Notes under the pieces: model-generated | What the model was told of the DNA's origin: nothing | The model's input: only the letters and a program-made list of their open reading frames with translations | Database searches by the model: none | Position numbers and translations under genes: made by a program | Shown: piece by piece, positions 1 through 11,650 of the stretch | Layout of the letters: each line of letters opens with the position of its first letter | Position numbering within the stretch: position 1 is the stretch's first letter | From: Rhizophagus clarus | Lineage: Eukaryota > Glomeromycota > Glomeromycetes > Glomerales > Glomeraceae | DNA length: 64,000 bases | Assembly (NCBI GenBank): GCA_015698045.1 | Contig: BLAL01000005.1 | Span: forward strand, 868,001-932,000 | Direction: 5' to 3'

Positions 1-56
1 GAAAGAAAGAAAGAAATGAATTTTTTAATTTCATTTCATATACAATGTAAAAATAG

Positions 57-715
57 ACGACCACAAATCCTCCTGAACCAAGATACTTACACACAGCTGT
101 TTTAAGTAAGTATTAAAAATGTTTTTGTATGATAATTTTTAAACTTTCTTATTAATAAAAACTGATCGATTTTAAAGCAAATGATAGTAGAATCATCATA
201 TTCGGGGGAGCTGGTAGTATTGATAACACATTACCAATAGTAATAAGTACTGATGTTCCGGTACTAAACTATTATGAGGTACTAGATACAAATACATTGG
301 AATGGTATCATGGTGTAGCAAATTCATTAGATGGAGTTCCATATAAAGGTCATACCGCAACTTTAATTGACGATTTAATGTTTATTGCTTTCGGTAAGTT
401 TTTCTTAAAGAAAATATAATAAAGATCGTAGTGATTTAATAAGTTTTTTTTTTAGGCGACATATATTCGGCAGATAAACCGTTTAATAACGATATTTTAA
501 TCTACAAAATTGGAGATCGCGCAAATTTTACTGAAGTGCTTACAACTGAAGATCCACCAAATCTACACAAAAGAATTATGCCTGTTGTACCTATTGTAGA
601 AGCCATGGCAAGTGTATTAGTTACTGTTATTATTGGATTTGCTGGAATTAAAATTCATAAATTTACTAAAGGCAAAGGGGAACGACCCCCAGAATATTTT
701 ATGTCTGATCCATAA
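57..715 (+). CDS. kelch-repeat membrane protein, 3' part
   Basis: Three exons are visible: 57-105, 178-393 and 456-715, ending in TAA. They join with consistent phase and give 174 residues. The protein continues a kelch beta-propeller: blocks such as RIIIFGG and YKGHTATLIDD are kelch blade motifs. Near the C-terminus a hydrophobic stretch (about VPIVEAMASVLVTVIIGFAG) is followed by basic residues, suggesting a single membrane anchor with a short cytoplasmic tail. The exon plan, splice phases and tail match the complete gene at 2092-3601, so the two are tandem paralogues. The 5' exons lie outside the window. Kelch propellers are generally protein-binding; the ligand cannot be told from sequence. 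Confidence 0.82.
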
Positions 716-1242
716 TTAGACAATTAGATCAGTTAGATGTAATATAACAAAAGTAAATAATGAAAATATAAATTGTAACTCCCAATAAATAAATTAAATT
801 ATCAAATACTGTTTTATGAATATTATCTTTGCATAGAAAATTTAATATTTATTTAATTATTTACGATAAGTACTATTACAGGAAGTTAGACAACAGCCGA
901 TTATCGATATTTCAATCAACCTTCCATACTGCATTATTCGTGCACAAGCTTGGTGAGCAGAAAATGGATTTCATAAATATATTGATTACAAGTGATCTAT
1001 TTAGGATAAGATTATCGTCATTTGCGCCATGTATCCTTAGATGTCTTTTGTCTTTTTAAATTTGTAAAAGCATCGTTGCGTTACTTCAAATATTCTGGAA
1101 GTTATATTCACGAAGTAATATGATAGGTCTTTTTTTAGATATTACAATTCATAACCCCATCGTGAAATCAGAAATAGAAGGGCGTGGTCCATTGATCATA
1201 TGTTGTTGATTCAGATTTGACATGTTGTGTGAGAATTTTTAA
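716..1242. other. intergenic, nothing convincing
   Basis: Downstream of the kelch stop the sequence is A/T rich, with AATAAA-like motifs near 785 that could serve polyadenylation. Open frames here are short and not protein-like. Confidence 0.5.
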
Positions 1243-1705
1243 TCATTTCATATGAAATGCTCGAAGATTTTGGTGCTTTGCTATTGGAGATGTCTTTATT
1301 ATTGTTTCTACAAGTTCTTTATCACGTGAGTTATCCTTTGATGTTTCTTCGAAGTTCATGTGTAGATTATGAATAGAGTCATTAATTTCTAGCTGGTCTT
1401 GTTTAGGAATAATAATACCTTGATTAGCTATAGTATATAAATGTACTAAGTTAGTAGGAAAAGAATTATCCGTAATTTCTTCAAAAAATTTGTTCTTGAT
1501 GTTCGCTCATTATTCCTTGTCAAGGTTAACATTACTTTTGATTTATTATTTTTGACTGCAGAGTTAGAATTTCATTACCATTACTCGTACTTCTGTTACT
1601 ATATGTGTTTATCATGGTTACTTGTAAGTCCTCATAATTGTCGTGATATTCTGAAATGGACTTGGGACGGAGCTTTATTGCGACGAGATTTCTAATTTTA
1701 AGCAT
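1243..1705 (-). pseudogene. unrecognised minus-strand coding remnant
   Basis: Two protein-like open stretches lie head to tail on the minus strand. The first, 1705-1532, begins with ATG and gives 57 residues (starts MLKIRNLVAIKLRPKSISEY). The second, about 1513-1243, is open for roughly 85 codons (contains NSFPTNLVHLYTIANQGIII) but has no early Met. Codon use and composition look coding rather than random A/T sequence. I could not find a donor-acceptor pair that joins them in frame, so this may be a decayed gene or two small exons of a longer one. No family recognised. Confidence 0.4.
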
Positions 1706-2091
1706 ATTGTTATTTTTTTTTTGTTACTTTTAGTTCTTTTTTTCACGCGAGAAATTATTTCTTTTCGTAAAATTTTCGACTTGGTCTTTTCTTTTTGCAT
1801 AGAAAATATAACAAAGGTCCGCTCAAACCATGTGACTCTTATTTACGGTGATCCTTGCATTAATCAAAATGATTGTAACAATGTTAGGTACATGTGCATA
1901 GTACAATTGATTTAATAGTTTAATTCCTCTATATATGTATAAAATTTTCTTTTTTTTCTTAAAATATATATATTTTTTTTTTTTTTTTTTTATAAAAAAA
2001 GAAAATATATACTTGTATATAAATAAATTTAGATTTTATTTTGAAACGAAAAGAATTTTTTTTTTTTTTAATAAAAAAAAAGAAACGAAAT
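1706..2091. other. 5' flank of the kelch gene, poly-T rich
   Basis: Long T and A runs (1965-1995 and 2055-2085) directly precede the ATG at 2092. A longer in-frame ATG at 2044 exists, but the intervening residues are encoded by homopolymers. 2092 gives a clean signal peptide and is preferred. Confidence 0.5.
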
Positions 2092-3601
2092 ATGAGAATT
2101 TCAAAAAATTTAATTTTATATATAACTTTTTTTCAAATCATTATTAATATAAGTTGTCAACAATATATTCCAAGAGGAAGAGTTTATCATACAGCAACAT
2201 TAATCGGAACGAGAATATATTTTCTTGGCGGTTTAAATAATGATAGTCTTTTAACAAATGATTTCTTCTATCTTGATATTTCAAAATCATTTAATAAAAT
2301 AGAAGGCCCATTACCATTTGTGAATGTAACTTTAAGTGGTTCAATACCGAAACATTATGGAGCAACAACTAGTGCTTTTGGTAAATCGAAAAGTTCGATT
2401 TTTTTTTTTGGTGGTGATATAGGTGCTCTTCAATTAACGATAGAGTTAGCATATACGCTTGACACAACACAATCACCACTAATATGGAAAAATATTGCAG
2501 TTTCTAGTAATGAGGTTGAAAGGAGAAGACTATTGAGTGCGGTTGCGGATAATAATAATAAAATATATCTTTTTGGAGGAGGTGGAAGAATGGGTGATAT
2601 TGTATATATGCATTATAACATTATGAACATTTTTGATAACGCTACAGATAGTTGGACTTATACAATCGATAATACAATAATTAAGAGAGAAGGACATACT
2701 GCCACCTTTTTATCTGATACTGGTGAAATTGTTTATATCGGAGGATGTGGTGATAATGGAACACTAATAGATATGACTATCGTATGTAAATTTTATTATG
2801 CTACATAGTATTATATGTATTACGATTAACACTTTTTTTTTTTTCTTAATAATAGTTAGATGTAACAATACTATAAGTGGTACATGGCAAAAATGGGTAC
2901 GTAATTACTAACTATTATTATAAAAATTATAAATTATTAAATTTCTTATAACATATTATTAAATAGGAAACCAAAAATCCACCAGAACAAAGATGTCAGC
3001 ATACGGCTGCTTTAAGTAAGTATTAAAATTATATTTTTTTTTTTAAACGCCCTGATTTAATTCTCTTAATTTAATAAAGCAACTGATAATAGGATTATTG
3101 TATTCGGAGGAATTGATTCTCTGGAATTACCAGTGGAAAATTATTATGTAGTCTTAAATACAAAAACATTAGAATGGTATCATGGAAATGAAAGTATAAC
3201 TGGAGCCCCTTATAGAGGTCATACTGCGACATTTTATAATAATTATATGTTTGTCGCTTTTGGTACGTATATTATTAGCAATTATAGATGAAATAAATGA
3301 AAGATTTTATTATAACAAATTTTTTATATTTTTTTTCTTAGGTCAAGGAATTACACAACAAGCTAGTAATGATATTCTTATTTATGAAATTAAAGATGGT
3401 GCAAATTTTGCTGAAGTGGATTATTATAATATACCAGTTGATAACACTCCTTTTAATTATGATCTTATAATGGGAATTACTACTTTTAGTATAATTGTTC
3501 TTGGATTTATTGGATTGGTTATTTTTATGTACATCAAACAAAAGAAAAAAAAGCCAGCAAAGGGAGAGAAACCAAAAAAATATGTGATGACTAAACCATA
3601 A
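2092..3601 (+). CDS. kelch-repeat type I membrane protein, complete
   Basis: Five exons give a continuous 408-residue protein: 2092-2785, 2856-2896, 2967-3015, 3080-3262 and 3342-3601. Introns are 64-79 nt with GT-AG borders; the GTAAAT donor at 2786 rather than GTATGT at 2782 keeps the frame. Residues 1 to about 22 form a signal peptide (MRISKNLILYITFFQIIINI, then SC). Kelch blades follow, with repeated HTA-x-L and hydrophobic-GG motifs (YFLGG, YLFGGGG, VYIGG, IIVFGG, HTATFYNNYMFVAFG). One transmembrane segment (about LIMGITTFSIIVLGFIGLVI) precedes a lysine-rich tail ending in VMTKP. Topology suggests an extracellular propeller anchored in the plasma membrane or a secretory membrane. Galactose-oxidase activity is not implied: I see no copper-site signature. 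It is paralogous to the gene at 57-715. Confidence 0.9.
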
Positions 3602-3670
3602 TAAAAATAATTATAGTAAATATAAATTGTTGTATTTTAGTTTGTAACTTTCTCAACGTTCAACAGTAGT

Positions 3671-4103
3671 TTAATTTTTGCCTAGTATAGTAAAATTGCC
3701 TTCGATACAGCTTAAAATAGTGTTATCTGGATTTATAAAGCCTCGCTTTAATATAAGCCGCTAAAGATTCATTGATTACAAGAAATGTGTTATTATAGAG
3801 ATAATAATTTGATATTGTGCAATTATTAACGTAATTATCGTTACAAATGTCTAGTTGGAAAGTGAATGAGGACATCAAATCAGATTTGCTCACTTGAATG
3901 TCATCATATGCACTAACTTCAACTGTTGTATATGCCATCATGGAAATAAAAGCATCTACATACTGTCCAGCAACGGGAGGATCAGGTAAAGATGACACAT
4001 TAACTGGATTTGGATAATTCCCGCTGCATTGTGATAATGCTAAAGCATTTACCGTTAAAAGCGTAGTAGCAAAGAAAATTATTGTAAAAATAAGATGTTT
4101 CAT
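3671..4103 (-). pseudogene. ML-domain (MD-2-like lipid recognition) protein, copy 1, C-terminus frameshifted
   Basis: The ATG at 4103 starts a signal peptide (MKHLIFTIIFFATTLLTVNA), then the mature start LSQCSGNYPNPVNV, a PDPPVAGQ loop and an ICNDNYVNNC segment. This is the small beta-sandwich lipid-binding layout of NPC2-like or fungal phosphatidylglycerol-transfer ML proteins. Compared with copy 2 (5289-5729) one extra base near 3745 shifts the frame and replaces the last roughly 20 residues. The lost part includes the final Cys that would pair across the fold. The original stop is still visible at 3671. The truncated frame stops at 3723. Upstream in-frame codons reaching 4265 are probably 5' UTR, since the signal peptide starts only at 4103. 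Whether the truncated product is secreted and folds is unknown. Confidence 0.68.
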
Positions 4104-4503
4104 GATTGCCGGTGATTTTTTTAAATGAAATATTGATATGGGAATATTGTATGAGAGTAATGAGACATTGCCTTTTATAAATAAAAAAAAAGAATACCAA
4201 GACAATAATAAAAGATTATTTTCAGCATTACTTACCTTATAATATTGTTTATTTACGATATACATTCCATGTAAAATAGGAAATTAAACTATAAACCATT
4301 TGATAAAAAAAAAGTCTCACAAAAGTATAATGAATTCTTTTAATCAAGTTATTTGTAAAGCGTATCTTACTTTATTACAATTTATTCCTTTAAGCATTAT
4401 TAAATATTCGTTATACACCAGTAATATATATAGTAACACTTGTAAAAGATTGTCTGTACAAAGAAAAAGAATTTTTTTATTTAGATCTCTCAAAGACATT
4501 TAA

Positions 4504-4949
4504 AATATTTATCGACTTCCTATTTCTGTTTTTAAAAAAAAAAATCTTGGCATCTAACAAACATCGAGATCATTTGTGGAGTTACACATACTATTTGTTT
4601 ATATAGTATAGTAACGTAATTTTCAAGTTAAGACTGCAATCAATAAGCAGAGCATATTCATTAACAGATTTTAATAACCAGAATATTATAGAAAACCCGA
4701 TTTAAATTTAGGAAAAAACTATTTTGTTGATAAATCTCTTATAAAAATGAAAATCATATGTAATAGAAGATTTAATAGTTATTACAAAATTCTTTCTAAT
4801 GACAGGTGGAACAAAAGAATTTGTAAAAATTGACATGACGAATTTTATTAGCTATATTATACAGTATATTACGTTTTAAATTTCTTTTTTCAAGTTGGAT
4901 ATCTAGAGTAATTATGTTGATAACTTAATATAAGGATATTTAGGCCAGA
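4504..4949. other. intergenic spacer between duplicated units
   Basis: A/T-rich; no gene seen beyond the duplicated flank ending near 4620. Confidence 0.45.
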
Positions 4950-4957
4950 TAGGATAT

Positions 4958-5105
4958 TTAAGATTTTATTATACCAAATTTTTCTTAAGTCGAGGGATGA
5001 TAGGGACTATACACACAACAAGCTGCTAGTAATGATATTCTTATTTATGAAATTAAAGATTATGCAAATTTTGCTGAAGTGGATTATTATAATATAGTTA
5101 GTTGG
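4958..5105 (+). pseudogene. fragment of the last kelch exon
   Basis: The segment matches 3302-3435 of the complete kelch gene: the intron end, the acceptor region and codons for the ASNDILIYEIKDxANFAEVD stretch. Both the acceptor region and the start of the exon are altered, and similarity stops before the membrane segment. It is the duplicate kelch 3' end carried along with ML copy 2 and can no longer be expressed as a gene. Confidence 0.75.
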
Positions 5106-5288
5106 TAAAACTTCTGATATTTTTTTATACAATTAACAAAAGCAAATGAAAGGAACGATGCCGCCAATAGATACTGTGTATGGTGAATCTACTATAATAA
5201 AGATTATTATAATAATAAAAATTGCTATCAACTATTGTATTTTCGTTTATGTGAAAAATTTGCAACTTTCACAACTTTTAACAGCAGT

Positions 5289-5729
5289 TTAATTCCCGCC
5301 TAGTATAGTAAAAATGCCTTCGACACAGCTTAAAATAGTATTATCTGGATTTACAAGCCTCGCTTTAACATAAGTCGTAAATGATTCAGTGCCGTTTAAG
5401 AAATATGTGGGACTAGTATAATGATATTGTTGATTTGATGCTGGAATTGGACAATTTACATAATTATCGTTACAAATATCTTGTTGGACACTGAAAGGGA
5501 TTATCATATCAGGCTTGTTCACTTGAATGTCAACAAATGCACCAACTTCGACTGTTATATATGGCACTAGGGAAACAATGAATTGTATATTCTGTCCAAA
5601 AACGGGAGGATCAGGTATGATTGTTACAATAACTGGATCTGGATAATTTCCGCTGCATTGCGATAATTGTGAAGCATCTGTCATTAAAAGCGTGGAAAAT
5701 AAAATTATTGTAAAAATAAAATATCTCAT
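5289..5729 (-). CDS. ML-domain (MD-2-like lipid recognition) secreted protein, copy 2
   Basis: A 146-residue protein starting at ATG 5729. Residues 1-19 are a signal peptide (MRYFIFTIILFSTLLMTDA). The mature part has the ML pattern: an early Cys (QCSGNYPDP), a PDPPVFGQ turn, a central D-I-Q-V strand, the ICNDNYVNCP Cys pair and a final Cys in ILSCVEG. Length and cysteine spacing fit NPC2/ML lipid-binding folds, which carry sterols or phospholipids between membranes or outside the cell. The frame is intact, unlike copy 1. A longer in-frame upstream Met (5876) is probably 5' UTR, because the same upstream block is conserved as DNA between the two copies. Confidence 0.75.
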   Translation of the reverse strand: MRYFIFTIILFSTLLMTDASQLSQCSGNYPDPVIVTIIPDPPVFGQNIQFIVSLVPYITVEVGAFVDIQVNKPDMIIPFSVQQDICNDNYVNCPIPASNQQYHYTSPTYFLNGTESFTTYVKARLVNPDNTILSCVEGIFTILGGN

Positions 5730-6330
5730 GATTGCAGGGGAATTTTTTTTGAATGAAATATTGATATGAGAATATTGGTATGAGACATTGCCTTTTATAA
5801 ATAAAAAAAAAAGAATGCCAAGACAATAACAATAATTACGCCCTAAATTGCATTCACTAAACTTAAAAGGTCCCATGCTTAGTAATCAAGAAAAATTATT
5901 TTCAGCGTTACTTTCCTTATAATATTATTTATTTACGGTGTACATTCCGTGTAAAATAGGAAATTAAACTATGAAAAAAAAAATATATTACAAAGTATAA
6001 TGAATTCATTTTAGGTAAGTTATTTGTGAGGCGAATCTTATTCTGCTACGCTACAATTTGTTCCTTTGAGCATTATTAAGTGTTCATTATACACCAGTAC
6101 CACATATAGTAACACTTGTAAAAATCGCCTGTACACTATAGTAGTCGGTCCCCAAGAAGAAGCTCATTTATTAGATCTCTCAAAGTCATTTAAAATATTT
6201 ATCGATTTCGCTATCTCTATTAAAAAAAAAAATCTTGGCATATTTGTGGTACCTGATACAGTATAATCAATCAATAAACAAACATCGAGATCATTTGTGA
6301 TATTACGCAGCATATTTGGTTTATATAATA

Positions 6331-7700
6331 CAGTAATTTTCAATATTTTTATAGCTGAAATTAGTTAAGTCAGGAACTCGAAATATATATGTAGGGGTAG
6401 GATCGGTGTAGCCACCATAGAATTTTATGAGCCTACGTGTGTACAACGTAAGTATTTTTTTTTTTTTTTTTAGCTATAGGTTATTTGAAAAACTAACTTT
6501 GGGATTGATATTTACAATTACATTACTAACCTTTAGTTCTGCAATATTTAATAGAAAAATTAAATTTTTTAAACTTAAAAAATTTATAAATTTAAAATTT
6601 ACTTTGTAAGAATTCCACCTTTCGGTTAATATATATCATTCTATTCATTGGTATTGTAAGAGCGACAACGTAGAGATGAGTGCTGATGATGGCTAGTAAA
6701 TAAAAGTTAGTTAAATGTACTGATTGAAAGTCTAACTAAAAATTCATTATTAGTGGTTAAAATAAACAATTAAAATGAGTGATAGCATTTTACGAGAAGT
6801 CGATTATATTAGAGGCTAATTCACGAAATAACTAATTTATACTACTGATAAACTTTTTAGCTTGTCCGTTTAAATACTATAAGTGTCGGATAACTATTAG
6901 GAAAATTGGTACAAAAAAAATAGATAGAATCAGCAGGTCTTACTAGCATGTTACAGAAATAATACTAGTCAAGAAATAAGAATTGAACATTTATGTTCTA
7001 TCAATTAAAAAGATGAAATTAATATGTGGAAATAATACAGTAATAACAATATAATGAGTCAACTATTGCAATAATAAATTAAAATATTTTAGTAATGTAA
7101 TAATAATACAAGATGTTATAAACTTACTGCATTGATCAGATGATTGAGTATATTATTCCAAAATTTCTTATAATTCAGAGGTTAAATTTTTATTATCTTT
7201 TATAGATAAAAATTTATTTTAAACATATTATTAAACTTGTGTAGAAACAATAAATTTTCTTAGGAAAAAAAAAAAAATAATTAAATATGTACCTTTTATT
7301 AATTTATTTTTACTAGTGTTTATTCCAATTTACGATATGTTAAATACAAATTTGTGATATGTTAAATGTAACTTATATATAATTAAATGCAAATTTACGA
7401 TATATTAAATATGACTTATATATACATTAAACATAACTTTCATATGTATTAAATACAATTTTATTATACATTAAATACAACTTCAATATATTTATAATAT
7501 ACACTGAATATAACGTTACTAATCTCGATACGATTTTTGTACAATCTGGTTAAATCAGGTGACGATCTCCTTAATATGCGTCAACCTTATTTATACACAC
7601 GATTCACTTAACCTTGTCATAAGGACATGAAACTATATCTTGGCCAGACCTTGGTTATAAGGTTTATGATATAATTTCGATTTGGTAACGATGTGGTTTT
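6331..7700. other. long intergenic A/T-rich stretch with short degenerate repeats
   Basis: No gene found. At about 7320-7510 a degenerate repeat alternates TTAAATRYAA with TATATAT, with about seven loose copies. The rest looks unique. Confidence 0.4.
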
Positions 7701-7714
7701 GATTTTAAAAGTTT

Positions 7715-7990
7715 CTGCAAAGTATATGATAATTGATATACAAATTTTTGACCAAAAATTTGGTAAAAGTTCAAATTTGGAAATGAAGAATCCAAAAAAA
7801 TTTTAATCTCTTTATTAGGAAACATGCTGAAAGTTCATCATGAACATGCCCAAAGATCATGCCTAAAGTTGGGCATGCTGATGGGAAACATTCCCATGAT
7901 CATGTTTAAAGTTGGGTATAATCATGGAGAAAGTTGGGTATGCGCATGATGAAAGTTGAGCAACCTTTTTGTAACTACGGCACCCCATAT
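7715..7990 (+). repeat. dispersed repeat A, copy 1 (TTGGGCATG-rich)
   Basis: The block from GATAATTGATATAC through GAAAGTTCATCATGA recurs in the same orientation at about 13155-13310. It contains reiterated AAAGTTGGGCATG/CATGATCATG motifs and ends in CTTTTTGTAACTACGGCACC, which recurs at about 16684 with one change. Confidence 0.65.
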
Positions 7991-8179
7991 TTTTGGTCAA
8001 CAATATCACATATTTCAAAATTTTGCTTCTCAGTTAAGTGTTACTTTTTTTAATAATATCTAGATTTCAAACATTTATCATCAAGAAAAAGCTCGCAATG
8101 TTTTCATTATAAATTAATTATAAAAAACATTTTCACACTGTTTTTTTTAAAATGTTTTTTTTTATTATCAAAATACCAT

Positions 8180-9356
8180 AAAAGCATTTGTTTTTTTAAT
8201 TAAAATGATTTAAAAAAATAATTTTTTTCGCTAAAATGATTAAAAAAAATGATTTTTTTTTCATTAAAACAATTAAAAAAATCATTATTTTTGATTTTTT
8301 TTCGTTAAAACAATTAAAAAAATCATTATTTTTTGATTTTTTTTCGTTAAAACAATTAAAAAAATCATTATTTTTTGATTTTTTTTCGTTAAAACGATTT
8401 AGAAATAATCATTATTTTTGTTTTTTTTAATTGGAACGATAAAAAAATCATTCTTTACATTTTTTTAATTAAAACGATTAAAAAATCATTTTTTTCGTTT
8501 AAAATGGTTAAAAAAAAATGATTATTTTTTGTTAAAACAATCAAAGAAAATCATTTTTTTTTGTTAAAATGATCAAAGAAAAAATTGTTTTTCATTAAAA
8601 TGATTAAAGAAAAAATTGTTTTTTTGTTAAAACAATTAAAGAAAAAAATCATTTTTTTTTGTTAAGACGATTAAATGAAAAAATCATTTTTTTTTTGTTA
8701 AAATGATTAGTTTTTATTTCAGTTTTTTTAATAAATAAAAATCATTTTTTCTTTTAATTATGATAATATGATTAAAAAAAATCATTTTTTCTTTTAGTTA
8801 AAAAATAAATAATACTTCTGATCAAATCCAATTTCAGCATTATGTCAAAAAAAATAAATGCCCAAAATTAATTCGCGGAAAAGTATAGTTTCAGTTAAAA
8901 AAATAATTTTTTTTTAATTGTTTTTTTAATCATTTTAGTTACGTTTTTTTTAATCATTTTAATTAAAAGAAAAAATGATTTTTTTTTAATCATTTCAATT
9001 AAAAAATGAAGTAAAAACAATTTTTTTTAATAATTTTGATTAAAAAAAAAGAAAACCTGATTTTTTTTAATCGTTTTAATTAATTAAAAAAATGAAAAAG
9101 AATGTTTTTTTAATCATTTTAACAAAAAAAAAAATGATTTTTCTTTAATCGTTTTAACAAAAAAATGATTATTTTTAATCATTTTAACAATTTTCTTTGA
9201 TCGGTTTAATTAAAAAAATAAAAAAAATATGATTTTTTTAATCATTTTAACGAAAAAAAATGATTTTTTCTTTGATCATTTTAACGAAAAATAATCATTT
9301 TTTTTAATCATTTTAAACAAAAAAAACCAATTTCTTTTTAATTGTTTTAATTAAAA
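8180..9356. repeat. A/T palindrome array, left part
   Basis: More than 30 copies of a degenerate unit around TTTTTTCATTAAAACGATTAAAAAA in both orientations, about 25-45 bp apart, switching polarity near 8830-8890. Frames such as 8236-8430 encode only low-complexity FFSLKQLKKS and are not genes. Confidence 0.7.
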
Positions 9357-9537
9357 CTAGGGTTCGCTATACATGTTGGGGGACTTCGTCCCCCCACTTG
9401 TTCTACATTGAACATTAACAGCTGATAGTGGAATTATTATTAAAAAACTTATGCAAGTACAAGCAAATTGTAGATGGAATTTAAATAGTATTTTATTCCA
9501 ACACCTTAAACAGGTAGCCCATTACTTGATATTTTCT

Positions 9538-10035
9538 CTAGCCTCGCATATTCAATTTTAACCTTTTGATCCACTGAAAATACATCCGGTTGGGTGGAAT
9601 AGGAATTAGATAAGAAGGAAAAATTCGATTAGGATTGCTTTTACATATAGAACAGACTGCAATACGAGCGGGAGGAAATGGGTGCAATGGAAGTTTTGAT
9701 CTTGGAAATGCTATTTCAAATTGATATGATAATTCCTCACTATATTGTATCCATTTTGCTTTATCTGGATATAATAAATACCCACAATTTGAACATGGAA
9801 GGCAAGGAAATTGATTTAATATGGTTTATTGAAATGTTTTATGCAAATCATTAAGTCTTTTGAATGGTCTCCATGGTATTAAAATATTGGGGGATGATTG
9901 CTGCTGAATTATTTGGTGCATTGCATTATTGTAAGAGATTTGTGAATTGTATGAACTATCAAAGTCAAGTATAAACTCATCATTTTCAAGATTATAAGCA
10001 TCTAATGAGTAAATATCAATGTTTGAATCATCCAT
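9538..10035 (-). pseudogene. Helitron-associated Cys-rich protein with one in-frame stop
   Basis: From ATG 10035 the frame runs MDDSNIDIYSLDAYNLENDE and onward. It meets one TAA at 9826-9828 and then continues in the same frame to a TAG at 9538. The downstream half has two CxxC pairs (LPCSNCGYLLYPDKAKW and ARIAVCSICKSNP) followed by FPSYLIPIPP. I recall this layout from the N-terminal zinc regions of Helitron-type proteins in Glomeromycotina (DUF6570-like). No intron border flanks the stop, so it reads as a recently broken gene, or as a short upstream protein plus a remnant. Confidence 0.5.
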
Positions 10036-10296
10036 TTTTTTAGAGAATAAAATTTTCACTTTTTATAAAAAGGGTGTCAAATAAATAATTTTTTAAAATA
10101 ATAGTAAATATGAAAGCTTTGTTGGTACATTTATATTGTTAAATAATATATATTAGTAATATTGTATTATTAATAAAGTACAATCAACTGAAATCATTCA
10201 TTGTGACTTTAAATTTTATTAATAATCAAAATTTAATTCCTATTATTACATAAACAATCGATTTAGACAATAGCTTAAAACTTATCTTTTTATAAC

Positions 10297-11472
10297 TTAG
10301 TCTATGTCACTCCCACCCTCAAGAAATTCTGTAGCTAAATCAGATAACTTTTTACGAGTTCTCCTTGATGGTTTATCTGCATCAGCGAGGTTATTATTGG
10401 ATTTTCTGTTATATTTTCTTTTATTTGTTTTTTTGGTTGATAATTCTTTTAAGTGGAAGTTAAATTTTTTGAATAAATAAACATAAAAAATTAATTTAAA
10501 TAAAATTATTATAAAAATAATAAATTTTAAAATAATAAAAAAAAACAGTAAATGCGTTATATATTAGTAAACATAAGAAATTTTTTATACCTTTGCTATT
10601 ATTATCATCATCATCAGATGGCTTAATAATACCTTCAACTTTATCCACTTGATCCATTTTTCCATATTTATAATCGTTAATAGAGTTAAAAAAATCACTG
10701 TTCACATTTTGTGGTGGATCCTCACTTGTCACTTTTGATGGATCTAGCCAGGGAAGTTTGGTCATAGTATCTTTTTTATCAAATGAAGAGAGACTATTCA
10801 TGTTATTAGCATAGACAATATATGTAACTGTCACTATGATCTCATCTTCATTTTTTATTAAATTCCCTATTGTATCCAATTTGTTGCCTTTTTGCAGTTT
10901 ATTCACCTTATTTGATAATCTCAAATTATGTATAGGACAAATACATGTAATGGGAATTTCTGTCCGATTTTTTCCATTAAATTCTATCACTTGTGTTTTA
11001 AATTGTATATTATTACCCTCAACAATTGGAACAGATAATACTGTACATTGAAATGACATAAAAATTTCTTGTTCTGGTGTGTTATTAGCAATAATCTTGA
11101 TCTGATATGCCATCATTACATTAAACTAAAAATTAAAGTAGTATTTTCAATAAATCAAAATATAATAAATAAATAAATAAATAAATTGATCTTTTATAAT
11201 AAATAAATAAAAATATTTACCTGAAGTTCCTGGGTGTTTTTATTTGATTTTCTTTGATCTGTCACGTTGTTTACAAACTTTCCATTTATCAAGTATACAC
11301 AATTGGTATTTATTGGTAGATTAAATGAAATAAAATTAACGAATACAGGATCATTTTTTTCAGGTCTATTACAGGCAATTATCCCTTTTGTAAATGTTGA
11401 ATTGTCAGAAGAATTAAGGGTAGTTGTTTCTGCTTCCACAATATATCCTATAGTTGAAAAAACAGAGGGCAT
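10297..11472 (-). CDS. OB-fold-like (RPA-type?) protein with two introns
   Basis: Exons on the minus strand are 11472-11221, 11125-10591 and 10445-10297. Borders are GTAAAT...TTTTTAG and GTATAA...AAAAG; phases agree and give 311 residues. The first part (about residues 1-84) and the second part (85-200) both look like beta-rich modules. Segments such as NCVYLINGKFV and LQKGNKLDTIGNL followed by IIVTVTYIVY resemble the strand 3-5 region of OB folds. The C-terminus is acidic (SDDDDNNSK), then basic (KKTNKRKYNRK), then ends EFLEGGSDID. Helitrons of several lineages carry RPA-like single-strand DNA-binding genes, and the gene sits directly upstream of a Helitron 3' end; that is the basis for the guess. 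The family assignment is inference, the gene model is solid. Confidence 0.6.
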
Positions 11473-11650
11473 TTTAAGTTTTTTTTTTTACAAAGATAAA
11501 TTTTGCACAGACCATAGCCTATTTATATACTATTGTTATCTAATAAACAACAATGACAATAAAAAACCATTTTTTAAAAAAAAAAATTTTTTACAATTAG
11601 AACAATTAAATAAATAAATTATATTATTCTTTTTGATTACTAATCTTAAT

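Larger units (their letters stand above)
3300..6330. repeat. tandem duplication of a kelch-3'/ML-gene unit
   Basis: Unit 1 (about 3300-4620) and unit 2 (about 4950-6330) share, in order, the last kelch exon start, the minus-strand ML gene, its upstream block (TTTATAAATAAAAAAAA) and a further roughly 400 bp downstream of the ML start, including the AATCTTGGCAT and ACATCGAGATCATTTGTG segments. The copies differ by scattered substitutions and small indels. Unit 2 has about 50 extra bases near 5830-5885. Confidence 0.75.
9357..11650 (-). mobile_element. Helitron (3' end at 9357), reading on the minus strand
   Basis: Read on the minus strand, the sequence ends with a GC-rich hairpin (stem GGGGGAC / GTCCCCC, loop GAA, about 9385-9401), then 24 nt, then CTAG followed by T. 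That is the canonical Helitron 3' terminus: hairpin then CTRR, inserted between A and T. It carries two minus-strand genes, 10035-9538 and 11472-10297. No Rep/helicase core is visible, so it is probably non-autonomous. The 5' TC end could not be placed; the right limit is an estimate. Confidence 0.6.

Noticed and set aside
8236-8430. Repetitive ORF FFSLKQLKKS
   Set aside because: Low-complexity translation of the A/T palindrome array of element X.
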